Assembly: GCF_023278085.1 (NCBI RefSeq) | Contig: NZ_CP066265.1 | Span: 3,242,001 to 3,306,000, forward strand | Source of the DNA: Pseudomonas syringae | GTDB lineage: Bacteria > Pseudomonadota > Gammaproteobacteria > Pseudomonadales > Pseudomonadaceae | Direction: 5' to 3' | Length of the DNA stretch: 64,000 nucleotides | In this document: piece by piece, positions 56,897-64,000 of the stretch | Position numbering within the stretch: position 1 is the first letter of the stretch | How the letters are laid out: the number at the start of each line of letters is the position of its first letter | Made by a program: the position numbers and the translations under genes | The notes under the pieces: generated by a model | What the model was told of the DNA's origin: nothing | The model's input: only the letters and a program-made list of their open reading frames with translations | Database searches by the model: none

Positions 56897-59074
56897 ATGA
56901 CCGATTTCGTCACATGCCACCGCCTCAAGGTAGCCGTCAATCTGCACCGATTCATCGAAGAGGAAGTATTGCCCGGCACCGGCCTGGACCCGGCAGCATT
57001 CTGGGAAGGTTTCGATGCGCTGGTTCACGACCTTGTCCCGCGCAACCGCGAACTGCTCGCTGAACGCAAGCGCTTGCAGGCCGAGCTGGACAAGTGGCAC
57101 AAGGCGCATCCAGGCCCCATCAGTGATATGCCCGCGTACCGCGACTTTTTGAGTTCGATCGGCTATCTGCAGCCCGTGCCACAACAGGTCAGTGCGACCA
57201 CCGCCAATGTCGATCTGGAAATCAGCGACCAGGCCGGTCCGCAACTGGTCGTGCCTGCCAGCAATGCCCGTTATGCGCTCAACGCGGCGAACGCACGCTG
57301 GGGTTCGCTGTACGATGCCCTGTATGGCAGCGATGTGATTTCCACCGCCAACGGCGCTGAGATCCGTGCCGGTTACAACCCGTTGCGCGGTGCCAAGGTG
57401 ATTGCCTTTGCCCGTCACCTGCTTGACGCCAGTGCGCCACTTGCCCATGGCAGCCATAGCCATGCCAGCAGGTATCACATCGAAGACAGCGAACTGCGCA
57501 TCACCTTGGCCGATGGCTCGGCGACGGTTCTGCAACAACCGGAAAAGTATCTCGGTTTCAAAGGCGAACCGGGCCAGCCAGAAGCGATTCTGCTCAAGCA
57601 CCACGGTTTGCATATCGAGATCCAGTTCGATCCACAGCACCCGGTCGGCAGCACGGACGCTGCCGGAATCAAGGACCTGCTGCTGGAGTCGGCCCTCTCG
57701 ACCATTATCGATTGCGAAGACTCGGTCGCCGCCGTGGATGCCGACGACAAGGTGTTGGTCTACCGCAACTGGCTGGGCCTGATGAAGGGCGACCTGAGCG
57801 AAATACTGGACAAGGGCGGCAAGCCTGTCACCCGTCGCCTCAACCCTGACCGCACCTACCACGCAGCGTCCGGTGGCAAAATCACGTTGCGAGGGCGCGC
57901 GCTGCTGTTCATTCGTAACGTGGGCCATTTAATGACCCATCCGGCTATTGTCGATCAGGACGCTCAGCAGATTCCCGAAGGCATCCTCGACGGAGTGATC
58001 ACCAGCCTGATTGGTTTGCACGACCTGAGCCGCCGCGGCAATTCACGGGCGGGCAGCATTTATATCGTCAAACCGAAAATGCACGGACCGGCCGAAGTGG
58101 CATTCGCCGATCAGTTGTTCAGCAGCATCGAGGACCTGCTCAAGCTGCCGCGCAACACCCTGAAAATGGGCATCATGGACGAAGAGCGACGCACCAGTGT
58201 CAACCTCAAGGCCTGCATCGAGGCTGCGGCGGCACGGGTGGCGTTCATCAATACCGGTTTCCTCGACCGGACCGGCGATGAAATCCACAGCGCCATGCAG
58301 GCCGGTCCGGTACTGCGCAAGGGCGAGATGAAAAACGCTGCGTGGATCAAGGCGTACGAACGCAACAACGTGCTGGTCGGCCTGGCGTGCGGCCTGCGCG
58401 GTCGGGCGCAGATCGGCAAGGGCATGTGGGCGATGCCTGATCGCATGGCCGACATGCTGGAACAGAAAATCGCTCACCCCACATCCGGCGCGACGACCGC
58501 CTGGGTGCCCTCACCTACCGCCGCTACGCTGCATGCCTTGCATTACCAACAGGTCGATGTCGCCCAGATCCAGCAAAAGCTCGAGCAACAGGCACTGACC
58601 GACCACAGTGATCCCTTTCTCGACGACTTGCTGAGCATTCCGGTGGTGGCCAAACCCGAATGGACCCACGAGCAGATTATCGAAGAGCTGGAAAACAACG
58701 CTCAGGGCCTGCTTGGCTATGTGGTGCGCTGGATCGAACAGGGTATCGGCTGTTCCAAGGTGCCGGACATCCATAACGTCGGCCTGATGGAAGACCGGGC
58801 GACGCTGCGTATTTCCAGTCAGCACATGGCCAACTGGCTGCTGCACGATATTGTAGGCAAGGAAGACCTGCAGAACGTGCTGGAGCGCATGGCCAAGGTG
58901 GTGGACAAACAGAACGCCGGGGATTCGCATTACCGCCCCATGGCCAGAGACTTCAAGAACTCCAGTGCATTCAAGGCCGCGTGCGCCCTGGTGTTCAAAG
59001 GTGTCGAACAGCCATCCGGGTATACCGAGCCGCTGCTGCATGAGTTCCGGCTTACCTTCAAGCAACCGGACTGA
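56897..59074 (+). CDS. glcB: malate synthase G
   Basis: GlcB condenses glyoxylate with acetyl-CoA to malate, linking glycolate use to the citric acid cycle. The 725-residue monomeric G-type enzyme has the TIM-barrel core and an insertion domain. It shows [40 protein letters not shown] and [19 protein letters not shown] conserved catalytic aspartate region ([20 protein letters not shown]) is near residue 630. Normal length. It is the last gene of the glc cluster. Confidence 0.96.
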   Translation: MTDFVTCHRLKVAVNLHRFIEEEVLPGTGLDPAAFWEGFDALVHDLVPRNRELLAERKRLQAELDKWHKAHPGPISDMPAYRDFLSSIGYLQPVPQQVSATTANVDLEISDQAGPQLVVPASNARYALNAANARWGSLYDALYGSDVISTANGAEIRAGYNPLRGAKVIAFARHLLDASAPLAHGSHSHASRYHIEDSELRITLADGSATVLQQPEKYLGFKGEPGQPEAILLKHHGLHIEIQFDPQHPVGSTDAAGIKDLLLESALSTIIDCEDSVAAVDADDKVLVYRNWLGLMKGDLSEILDKGGKPVTRRLNPDRTYHAASGGKITLRGRALLFIRNVGHLMTHPAIVDQDAQQIPEGILDGVITSLIGLHDLSRRGNSRAGSIYIVKPKMHGPAEVAFADQLFSSIEDLLKLPRNTLKMGIMDEERRTSVNLKACIEAAAARVAFINTGFLDRTGDEIHSAMQAGPVLRKGEMKNAAWIKAYERNNVLVGLACGLRGRAQIGKGMWAMPDRMADMLEQKIAHPTSGATTAWVPSPTAATLHALHYQQVDVAQIQQKLEQQALTDHSDPFLDDLLSIPVVAKPEWTHEQIIEELENNAQGLLGYVVRWIEQGIGCSKVPDIHNVGLMEDRATLRISSQHMANWLLHDIVGKEDLQNVLERMAKVVDKQNAGDSHYRPMARDFKNSSAFKAACALVFKGVEQPSGYTEPLLHEFRLTFKQPD

Positions 59075-59094
59075 GCACACCGACAGCCACCCCA

Positions 59095-59147
59095 ACGCCG
59101 AATACGTGCTCGTGCCCTACTGTCGGGGACGAGCAAGTATTCGGCGT
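59095..59147. repeat. 53-bp imperfect palindrome after glcB
   Basis: ACGCCGAATAC (59095-59105) pairs with GTATTCGGCGT (59137-59147). A second inner stem TGCTCGT/ACGAGCA lies inside. It probably folds as an mRNA hairpin ending the glc transcript. No T-run follows, and a REP-like identity cannot be excluded. Confidence 0.65.
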
Positions 59148-59189
59148 GAAAATCAAAGCAATGCAATAGCTCGCTGTACCGCGGGAGGT

Positions 59190-60161
59190 TTACAGCGTGT
59201 AAATGGAAATCCAGTTCATATCGGCATGGGTCGTGTAGATGTAGCTGCCCGACTTGTTCAACGCCGAGCTACCCGCTGAAGGGAAACACGCGATACAGGT
59301 TGTGATCCCCTTCACCGTATCGATTCTGTATACGTCGTAATCGCGGGTGTAAACGGCGTAGACGTAGCGATTATCCGGGGAAATACCCACGACTTTGACC
59401 GGATAACCCTCCTCTCCCAGCGTTTCCCGACAGATCATCCTGTGGGTGGTGGCGTCCACAACATAGACCTCATCGATACCGCCGACGTACAACAGGTCAC
59501 CCCCGGAACTGATGACCATCGAACGAGGGTCGGCAAAGCCGGGAATATCATCCTGCATGTAATCGAGCGTACCGATGGCCGAAACATCCGTGGGCGCCTG
59601 TCGATCCAGCACGGTCGTGGCGTAAATCCGATTGCTCTCGGGATTGACCGCCAGCGCCAGTGAAGCCATGGACAGAGAGCCCAGATCGAAATCGTTTTCG
59701 ACCGTGTAGTTTTCCGTTTCAATAATCCTGATCAGCCCCCCTGCCGCGTCCTGAAAAGACAGGCAGATGAATCGGCCGTCCGGGCTGCACAGGATCCTGT
59801 TCACGCTGACCGCCGGGATGATGCGGATCACTTCACGCAAGGCGGTATCGACCACGTAACATTTCTTCTGGCCGATGGTGTAGAGCCGCTTTCCATCAGG
59901 ACTGAGCGTGATAGCACCTGACCCTGCTCGCTTTACGGTACCCACCACACTGGATGAGTCGATATCGACCACGCTGATTTGGTTACCGCTTTCGTGGGCG
60001 ACATACAGGGTTGTTTCATCCGGGCTGATGACGATCTCTGCGGGCATGAAGTCCAGCGGAATGATGCCGGTCAACCACGCAATATCGAGGGCTATGCCTG
60101 CACTGACCGGGTTGGCGATATGAATCAAAGCGCTAACGTCCTGAGATGCTCTTTTGTGCAT
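59190..60161 (-). CDS. YVTN/YncE-like beta-propeller protein
   Basis: A 323-residue protein with repeated propeller motifs: ISPDETTLYVAHESGNQIS, LSPDGKRLYTIGQKKCYVV, CSPDGRFICLSF, ISSGGDLLYVGGIDEVYVVD and ISPDNRYVYAVYTRDYDVYR. These suggest about seven blades. There is no obvious signal peptide; the N-terminus is MHKRASQDVSALIHIANPVS. It stands alone on the minus strand between glcB and gntR. The lower GC content compared with neighbours hints at a separately acquired gene. Function unknown. Confidence 0.82.
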   Translation of the reverse strand: MHKRASQDVSALIHIANPVSAGIALDIAWLTGIIPLDFMPAEIVISPDETTLYVAHESGNQISVVDIDSSSVVGTVKRAGSGAITLSPDGKRLYTIGQKKCYVVDTALREVIRIIPAVSVNRILCSPDGRFICLSFQDAAGGLIRIIETENYTVENDFDLGSLSMASLALAVNPESNRIYATTVLDRQAPTDVSAIGTLDYMQDDIPGFADPRSMVISSGGDLLYVGGIDEVYVVDATTHRMICRETLGEEGYPVKVVGISPDNRYVYAVYTRDYDVYRIDTVKGITTCIACFPSAGSSALNKSGSYIYTTHADMNWISIYTL

Positions 60162-60457
60162 TTTTTCCCACCAGTCAATAGGTCTTGCAAGACGGCCAGA
60201 ATGGGGACTGGATACCCGGAAAGGTCCCCATCATTCAATGATGCGGCCAAGACTGGTATGCCGCTCGGATCCAAAAACACACGGTCATTGAATACTCAAC
60301 AGGAGGGGTTGGGTACTGTCATAAATCACAGTCGATGCCCCTGAGCGGTAAGTGCAGAATGCAATGGAAGCCTTAGTGCCGGGGCTTTCAGCCACGGCAC
60401 CTGACGTGCGAAGCGTGGTAACCATTGGTCAGGCGCATGCCGGACCCGCTGCGCCGC
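60162..60457. other. 296-bp region between the propeller gene and gntR
   Basis: No gene is supported. GTGCCG (60377) and CGGCAC (60396) flank a 13-nt loop, giving a 6-bp stem past the gntR stop. This could help end gntR transcription on the minus strand. Confidence 0.4.
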
Positions 60458-61474
60458 TCAGGAGCTTTGCCGTATCACCAGTTCGAACCCGAGATCCACC
60501 TGCGAATCCTGAGCAATGCCATCCAGCAGCCCCAGCAATAGCTGGGCTGCGCGCTGTCCCACCTCCTGTCTGGGTGTGCGGATAGACGTCAGGCGTGGAA
60601 CCATGTGCGCAGAACCTGGCAGGTCATTGAAACCCACCAGCGACACCCGCTCGGGAATCGCGATGCCCAGCCGCAAGGCCTCCAGCGCCGCGCCCTGTGC
60701 CAGGTCATCGTTACAGAAGAACACGCCGTCGACATCCGGATGCTCATCGAGCAAACGCGCGAACAGCTCCCCGCCCAGCCCGATCGATGAAGACTCGCGC
60801 GTCATGACCTGCAAGCGGGGGTCAAACACCCCCGCCTCTTCCAGCACCTGACGAAAACCATCGCCACGTTGCAACACGCGCGGGTCGAGTTGCGCGGCCA
60901 TGTAGGTAAGCCGACGGCGCCCGCGCCCCAACAGGTGACGCGCGGCCTCGGCCCCCGCCTGCTGCTGGGAGAAACCGACGCAATAAGCGCCCAGCCGGGT
61001 GTCCAGTTCCATCATGTGGACGCAGGGCACGCCGCTGGTTTCCAGCATCTGCCGCGAAGCAGGCGTGTGGTCGAAGCCGGTCAGCAGAATGCCCCGCGGC
61101 CGATTGACCAGATGGTTGCGCAGCAGCTTCTCTTCTTCTTCGGGCGAGTAATGGTAATTGCCGATCACCACATCCAGACCGCGCACGCGCAGCACGTTCT
61201 GAATGGCTTCCAGCGTTTCGATGAACAACTGGTTGGATAGCGACGGCACCAGCACCACGACCGTCTGGCTGAAGGATGATGCCAACGCTCTGGCCGCAGG
61301 ATTGGCCACGTAACCCAGGCTCTGCGCCGCAGCGCGCACCTTTTCGGCCAGCTCCGGCGCCACAGTGGCAACACCCCGCAAGGCGCGGGAGGCAGTAATC
61401 GGGGAGACGGCTGCCAACCGTGCAACCTCGTTGAGGGTCGGCCGACCCGTAGAGCGGGAACCAATGCGTGTCAT
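60458..61474 (-). CDS. gntR: LacI family gluconate repressor GntR
   Basis: GntR represses gluconate uptake genes and releases DNA when gluconate binds. The 338-residue protein has a LacI helix-turn-helix (about 12-60) with RPTLNEVARLAAVSPITASR and VAPELAEKVRAAAQSLGYVA. A periplasmic-binding-protein-like effector domain follows (SQTVVVLVPSLSNQLFIETL, GVFFCNDDLAQGAALEALRL). It is divergent from gntK across a 243-bp region with GCGCT-centred operator sequences. Confidence 0.9.
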   Translation of the reverse strand: MTRIGSRSTGRPTLNEVARLAAVSPITASRALRGVATVAPELAEKVRAAAQSLGYVANPAARALASSFSQTVVVLVPSLSNQLFIETLEAIQNVLRVRGLDVVIGNYHYSPEEEEKLLRNHLVNRPRGILLTGFDHTPASRQMLETSGVPCVHMMELDTRLGAYCVGFSQQQAGAEAARHLLGRGRRRLTYMAAQLDPRVLQRGDGFRQVLEEAGVFDPRLQVMTRESSSIGLGGELFARLLDEHPDVDGVFFCNDDLAQGAALEALRLGIAIPERVSLVGFNDLPGSAHMVPRLTSIRTPRQEVGQRAAQLLLGLLDGIAQDSQVDLGFELVIRQSS

Positions 61475-61717
61475 GCGTTGCCAACTAACATAAGGGTTGC
61501 CAAATGTGTTGAATGCCCCATAAGGTAGCGCTGTCTCATGGAACGTGACAATGCTTTATCGCTGGTTTCACATTCGGGAGCCCTGCCAGGTTGCCCCGGA
61601 GAACAGCCTCCGATGATCAATGATGAACCCAAAACAACGACAAGAACTGGAACAGCCCAGGCCGAGCCTGATGTCCACCGGACAAAGACAGCGCTGTCTC
61701 CAGATGAGGTGCCTACT
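61475..61717. promoter_or_regulatory. gntR-gntK divergent control region
   Basis: The gap carries two GCGCT-centred sites. AAGGTAGCGCTGTCT lies at 61522-61536, and the 14-bp perfect palindrome AGACAGCGCTGTCT lies at 61686-61699, 18 bp before the gntK start. GTTGCCAA is directly repeated at 61477-61484 and 61496-61503. The TAGCGCT core matches what I recall of the P. aeruginosa GntR motif. Confidence 0.6.
61686..61699. promoter_or_regulatory. GntR operator upstream of gntK
   Basis: AGACAGC-GCTGTCT is a perfect 14-bp palindrome just upstream of the ribosome site of gntK. Confidence 0.7.
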
Positions 61718-62245
61718 GTGACAACTGCGAATACTGCTATTTCCGCCATCGTGGTGATGGGTGTGTCGGGCTGCGGCAAAAGTGCCGTCGGTGCCGAAAT
61801 TGCCCTCAACAGTGGCGGTCGCCTGATCGAAGGCGATGCGTTCCACCCTCAGGCCAACATCGACAAGATGAGCGCCGGTACCCCCCTCAATGACGAAGAC
61901 CGCGCTGGCTGGCTGACCCGCCTCGGTGAAGAGATGGCGGCGGCCCTCGCCAATGGCGAACACCCGGTCCTGACCTGCTCTGCCCTCAAGCTCATCTATC
62001 GTCAGCGCTTGCGCGACGCCGTACCGGGTCTGGGATTCGTCTTTCTGGAACTGACCAAAGAACTCGCGACCGAACGCTGCTCGCATCGACCCGGACATTT
62101 CATGCCCGCCAGCCTGGTCGACAGTCAGTTCGCAACACTCGAATCCCCGGCCGGCGAGCCGCTGACGCTGGTGGTCGATGCAACCCAACCGATCGATGTG
62201 ATTGGCAAACAAGCCGCAGCATGGTGGAAAGACTCTCACGCCTGA
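61718..62245 (+). CDS. gntK: gluconokinase GntK
   Basis: GntK phosphorylates gluconate to 6-phosphogluconate. The 175-residue enzyme has the P-loop GVSGCGKS at residues 15-22, EGDAFHPQANIDKMSAGTPL and HRPGHFMPASLVDSQFATLE. A GTG start at 61718 is chosen. It has GAGGTG upstream, places the P-loop at the usual distance and matches family length. A longer ATG frame from 61538 crosses the operator and is rejected. gntP follows after a third operator. Confidence 0.92.
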   Translation: MTTANTAISAIVVMGVSGCGKSAVGAEIALNSGGRLIEGDAFHPQANIDKMSAGTPLNDEDRAGWLTRLGEEMAAALANGEHPVLTCSALKLIYRQRLRDAVPGLGFVFLELTKELATERCSHRPGHFMPASLVDSQFATLESPAGEPLTLVVDATQPIDVIGKQAAAWWKDSHA

Positions 62246-62261
62246 TAAAGGTGTGAACGCG

Positions 62262-62279
62262 AAAGACAGCGCTGTCTTT
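62262..62279. promoter_or_regulatory. GntR operator upstream of gntP
   Basis: AAAGACAGC-GCTGTCTTT is a perfect 18-bp palindrome in the gntK-gntP gap, matching the site upstream of gntK. A degenerate GGCGCTGTTTGC follows near 62300. Confidence 0.75.
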
Positions 62280-62343
62280 GGCACACACGATAAAACCACG
62301 GCGCTGTTTGCAGCGACCTAAAATAATAACCGGAGAGACACCC

Positions 62344-63696
62344 ATGTTCGGTATGACCCATGAGACGTTCTTACTCGTCGATGCGCTGGTGACCATCGTC
62401 GGCCTTGTGCTGTTGATCACCACGTTCAAGGTTCACCCCTTTGTCGCACTGACGCTGGCGGCAGGCTTTCTTGGCCTGACCTCCGGCATGCCGGTGGAAA
62501 AAGTCATGAAGTCGTTTCAGGACGGTTTCGGCGGCGTGCTGGGCTTTGTCGGCATCATCCTTGGGCTGGGCACCATGCTCGGCAAGCTGATGGCCGATTC
62601 GGGCGGTGCCGACCAGATCGCGCAGACCCTGATCCGCCTCTTCGGCAAGCAGAAAGTACACTGGGCAATGATGTTCGCGGCGTTTCTCGTGGGCATCCCG
62701 CTGTTCTTCGAGATCGGCTTTGTGCTGCTGATTCCACTGGTGTTCATCGTCGCGCGCCGCACCGGCGTGTCCATCGTCAAGATCGGTATCCCGCTGCTGG
62801 CAGGTCTTTCGGCCGTACACGGTCTGGTTCCGCCGCATCCGGGTCCGTTGCTGGCCATCGGTATCTTCGGTGCCGACATCGGCAAAACGATTTTCTACGG
62901 ACTGATCGTTGCATTGCCGACCGCAATCATCGCTGGCCCGATTTTCGGCAACTGGATTTCCAAGCGCATCCCGGGCACCCCTTCCCAGGAACTGATGGAC
63001 CAGATCGCCAAGGAATCGAGCACCGAGAATCTCCCGGGCTTCGCCATTACGCTGATCACCATCCTGCTGCCTGTATTCCTGATGCTGCTCAAAACCTTCG
63101 CTGACGTGGTGTTGCCCGAAAACAACATGTTCCGCATCTGGATGGACCTGATCGGCCACCCGATCACCGCCCTGCTGGCAGCCCTGTTGCTGGCGTTCTA
63201 CACCTTCGGCGCGGCACGCGGCTTCGACCGCTCGAAAATCATGAAGCTGCTTGACCAGAGCCTTGCACCGGTAGCGGCCATCGTGCTGATCGTCGGCGCG
63301 GGCGGTGGTTTCAAGCAGATGCTGGTAGCCAGTGGCGTAGGTGATGTCATCGGTCACATGGCAGTGCAGGCACAGATCAACCCGATCATGCTGGCCTGGC
63401 TGGTGGCGGCGGTGATTCGCGTGGCAACCGGTTCGGCCACGGTCGCAACCATCACAGGCGCAGGAATCGTCGCCCCGGTGGTCGGCCTGATTCCTGGCGT
63501 CAATCGTGAGCTGCTGGTGCTGGCAACCGGCGCAGGGTCGTTGATCCTGTCGCACGTCAACGACGCCGGCTTCTGGCTTGTGAAGCAATACTTCAACATG
63601 ACCGTTGCCGAAACGTTCAAGACCTGGACAGTGATGGAAACACTGCTCTCGGTGGTCGGCCTGATCTTCATCATGCTGCTGTCGACACTGGTATAG
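62344..63696 (+). CDS. gntP: gluconate permease (GntP family)
   Basis: GntP imports gluconate by proton symport. The 450-residue protein has about a dozen hydrophobic segments. Family motifs include GFGGVLGFVGIILGLGTMLG, VHGLVPPHPGPLLAIGIFGA and ATGSATVATITGAGIVAPVV. The ATG at 62344 follows GGAGAGA and gives the family start MFGMTHETFLLVDALVTIVG. The open frame 22 codons upstream crosses the operator and is rejected. Length is normal. It is followed by a perfect hairpin. Confidence 0.93.
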   Translation: MFGMTHETFLLVDALVTIVGLVLLITTFKVHPFVALTLAAGFLGLTSGMPVEKVMKSFQDGFGGVLGFVGIILGLGTMLGKLMADSGGADQIAQTLIRLFGKQKVHWAMMFAAFLVGIPLFFEIGFVLLIPLVFIVARRTGVSIVKIGIPLLAGLSAVHGLVPPHPGPLLAIGIFGADIGKTIFYGLIVALPTAIIAGPIFGNWISKRIPGTPSQELMDQIAKESSTENLPGFAITLITILLPVFLMLLKTFADVVLPENNMFRIWMDLIGHPITALLAALLLAFYTFGAARGFDRSKIMKLLDQSLAPVAAIVLIVGAGGGFKQMLVASGVGDVIGHMAVQAQINPIMLAWLVAAVIRVATGSATVATITGAGIVAPVVGLIPGVNRELLVLATGAGSLILSHVNDAGFWLVKQYFNMTVAETFKTWTVMETLLSVVGLIFIMLLSTLV

Positions 63697-64000
63697 CCCG
63701 AAAAACCAGGCCTTCGCGGGCCACAACCCGCGAAGGCACAGGTTTAGACTGCAGCTTGCGGGCTGCGACAGGGCCGGTAGAACGCCACCTGCGTTCATAT
63801 TGGCTACGCGACAACACCCCCTTCCTACGCCTCCCCGCACTGCATTCCATTTGATTTTTCAGAAAGCTCGGGCAAGGTTCTCAAGTCGAGCCTACGCTTA
63901 TAAGTATCTGGAATTTGAGCCGTCCGATCTCGTCCGGCAAGGCAATGGCTGCCTGAACGTGCCCCCTGTTCACGTTACTTTTTATGTAGCGCCAGTAAAC
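63697..64000. other. 304-bp right end without a gene
   Basis: A terminator hairpin opens the stretch (63710-63737). The rest holds no open frame with protein-like features. AACGTG (63956-63961) and CACGTT (63971-63976) form a short inverted repeat near the edge. A gene's promoter may lie here, with its start beyond the window. Confidence 0.4.
63710..63737 (+). terminator. terminator of the gntKP operon
   Basis: GCCTTCGCGGG and CCCGCGAAGGC form a perfect 11-bp stem with a 6-nt loop, 14 bp after the gntP stop. Only a weak T-tract follows. Confidence 0.7.

Noticed and set aside
60352..60585. 77-codon frame between the propeller gene and gntR
   Set aside because: Proline-rich with no start signal and overlaps gntR.

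Overview
This window is chromosomal DNA of a fluorescent pseudomonad, most likely from the Pseudomonas syringae group. The evidence is the gene order psrA-lexA-sulA-topA-fadAB at the left end, the P. syringae-style psl exopolysaccharide locus without pslC, the GC-rich codon usage and the protein families. I see no tRNA, rRNA, CRISPR array, insertion sequence or prophage. Almost all of it is ordinary core or near-core chromosome. No wholly new system stands out, but several local features deserve a second look.

Region by region. 1-12744: fatty-acid and SOS control (psrA fragment, lexA with two SOS boxes, sulA), two conserved small proteins, topA, a DUF1653 protein, the fadB-fadA beta-oxidation operon, a stretch with an orphan intrinsic terminator (candidate small RNA), a UspA protein and the ABC-F ATPase Uup. 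12949-19554: soluble lytic transglycosylase, MOSC protein, CheV, an HPt-like helical protein beside an orphan NarL-type response regulator, and a YegS-type lipid kinase. 20082-34317: an 11-gene psl operon (A, B, D, E, F, G, H, I, J, a hexapeptide acyltransferase, K), with most genes overlapping or nearly touching.

34251-43432: accessory metabolism and regulators. These are a LysR regulator divergent from a TDT-family transporter with a single-base frameshift, an EthD-like protein, a DUF4432 (aldose-epimerase-like) secreted protein, a DJ-1/PfpI protein, a 47-residue hydrophilic protein, a second LysR regulator, and a metallo-beta-lactamase-fold hydrolase divergent from a TetR regulator. 43451-52282: tyrosine/homogentisate catabolism (fahA, hmgA, an IclR regulator, hpd), split by two cyclic-di-GMP enzymes of lower GC content. 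52611-59074: the glycolate operon glcDEFG plus malate synthase glcB; glcE carries an apparent single-base deletion near its 3' end. 59190-63696: a YVTN beta-propeller protein and the gluconate genes gntR, gntK and gntP with repeated GCGCT-centred operators.

How the genes fit together. PsrA (fatty acids) and fadBA form a lipid-degradation unit. The psl operon encodes initiation, sugar-nucleotide supply, glycosyl transfer, flipping, polymerisation and export of one polysaccharide. hpd, hmgA and fahA convert 4-hydroxyphenylpyruvate to fumarate and acetoacetate. GlcDEF oxidises glycolate to glyoxylate, which GlcB condenses with acetyl-CoA to malate. GntP imports gluconate and GntK phosphorylates it. 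All family assignments were made by eye from motifs; no database search was run.
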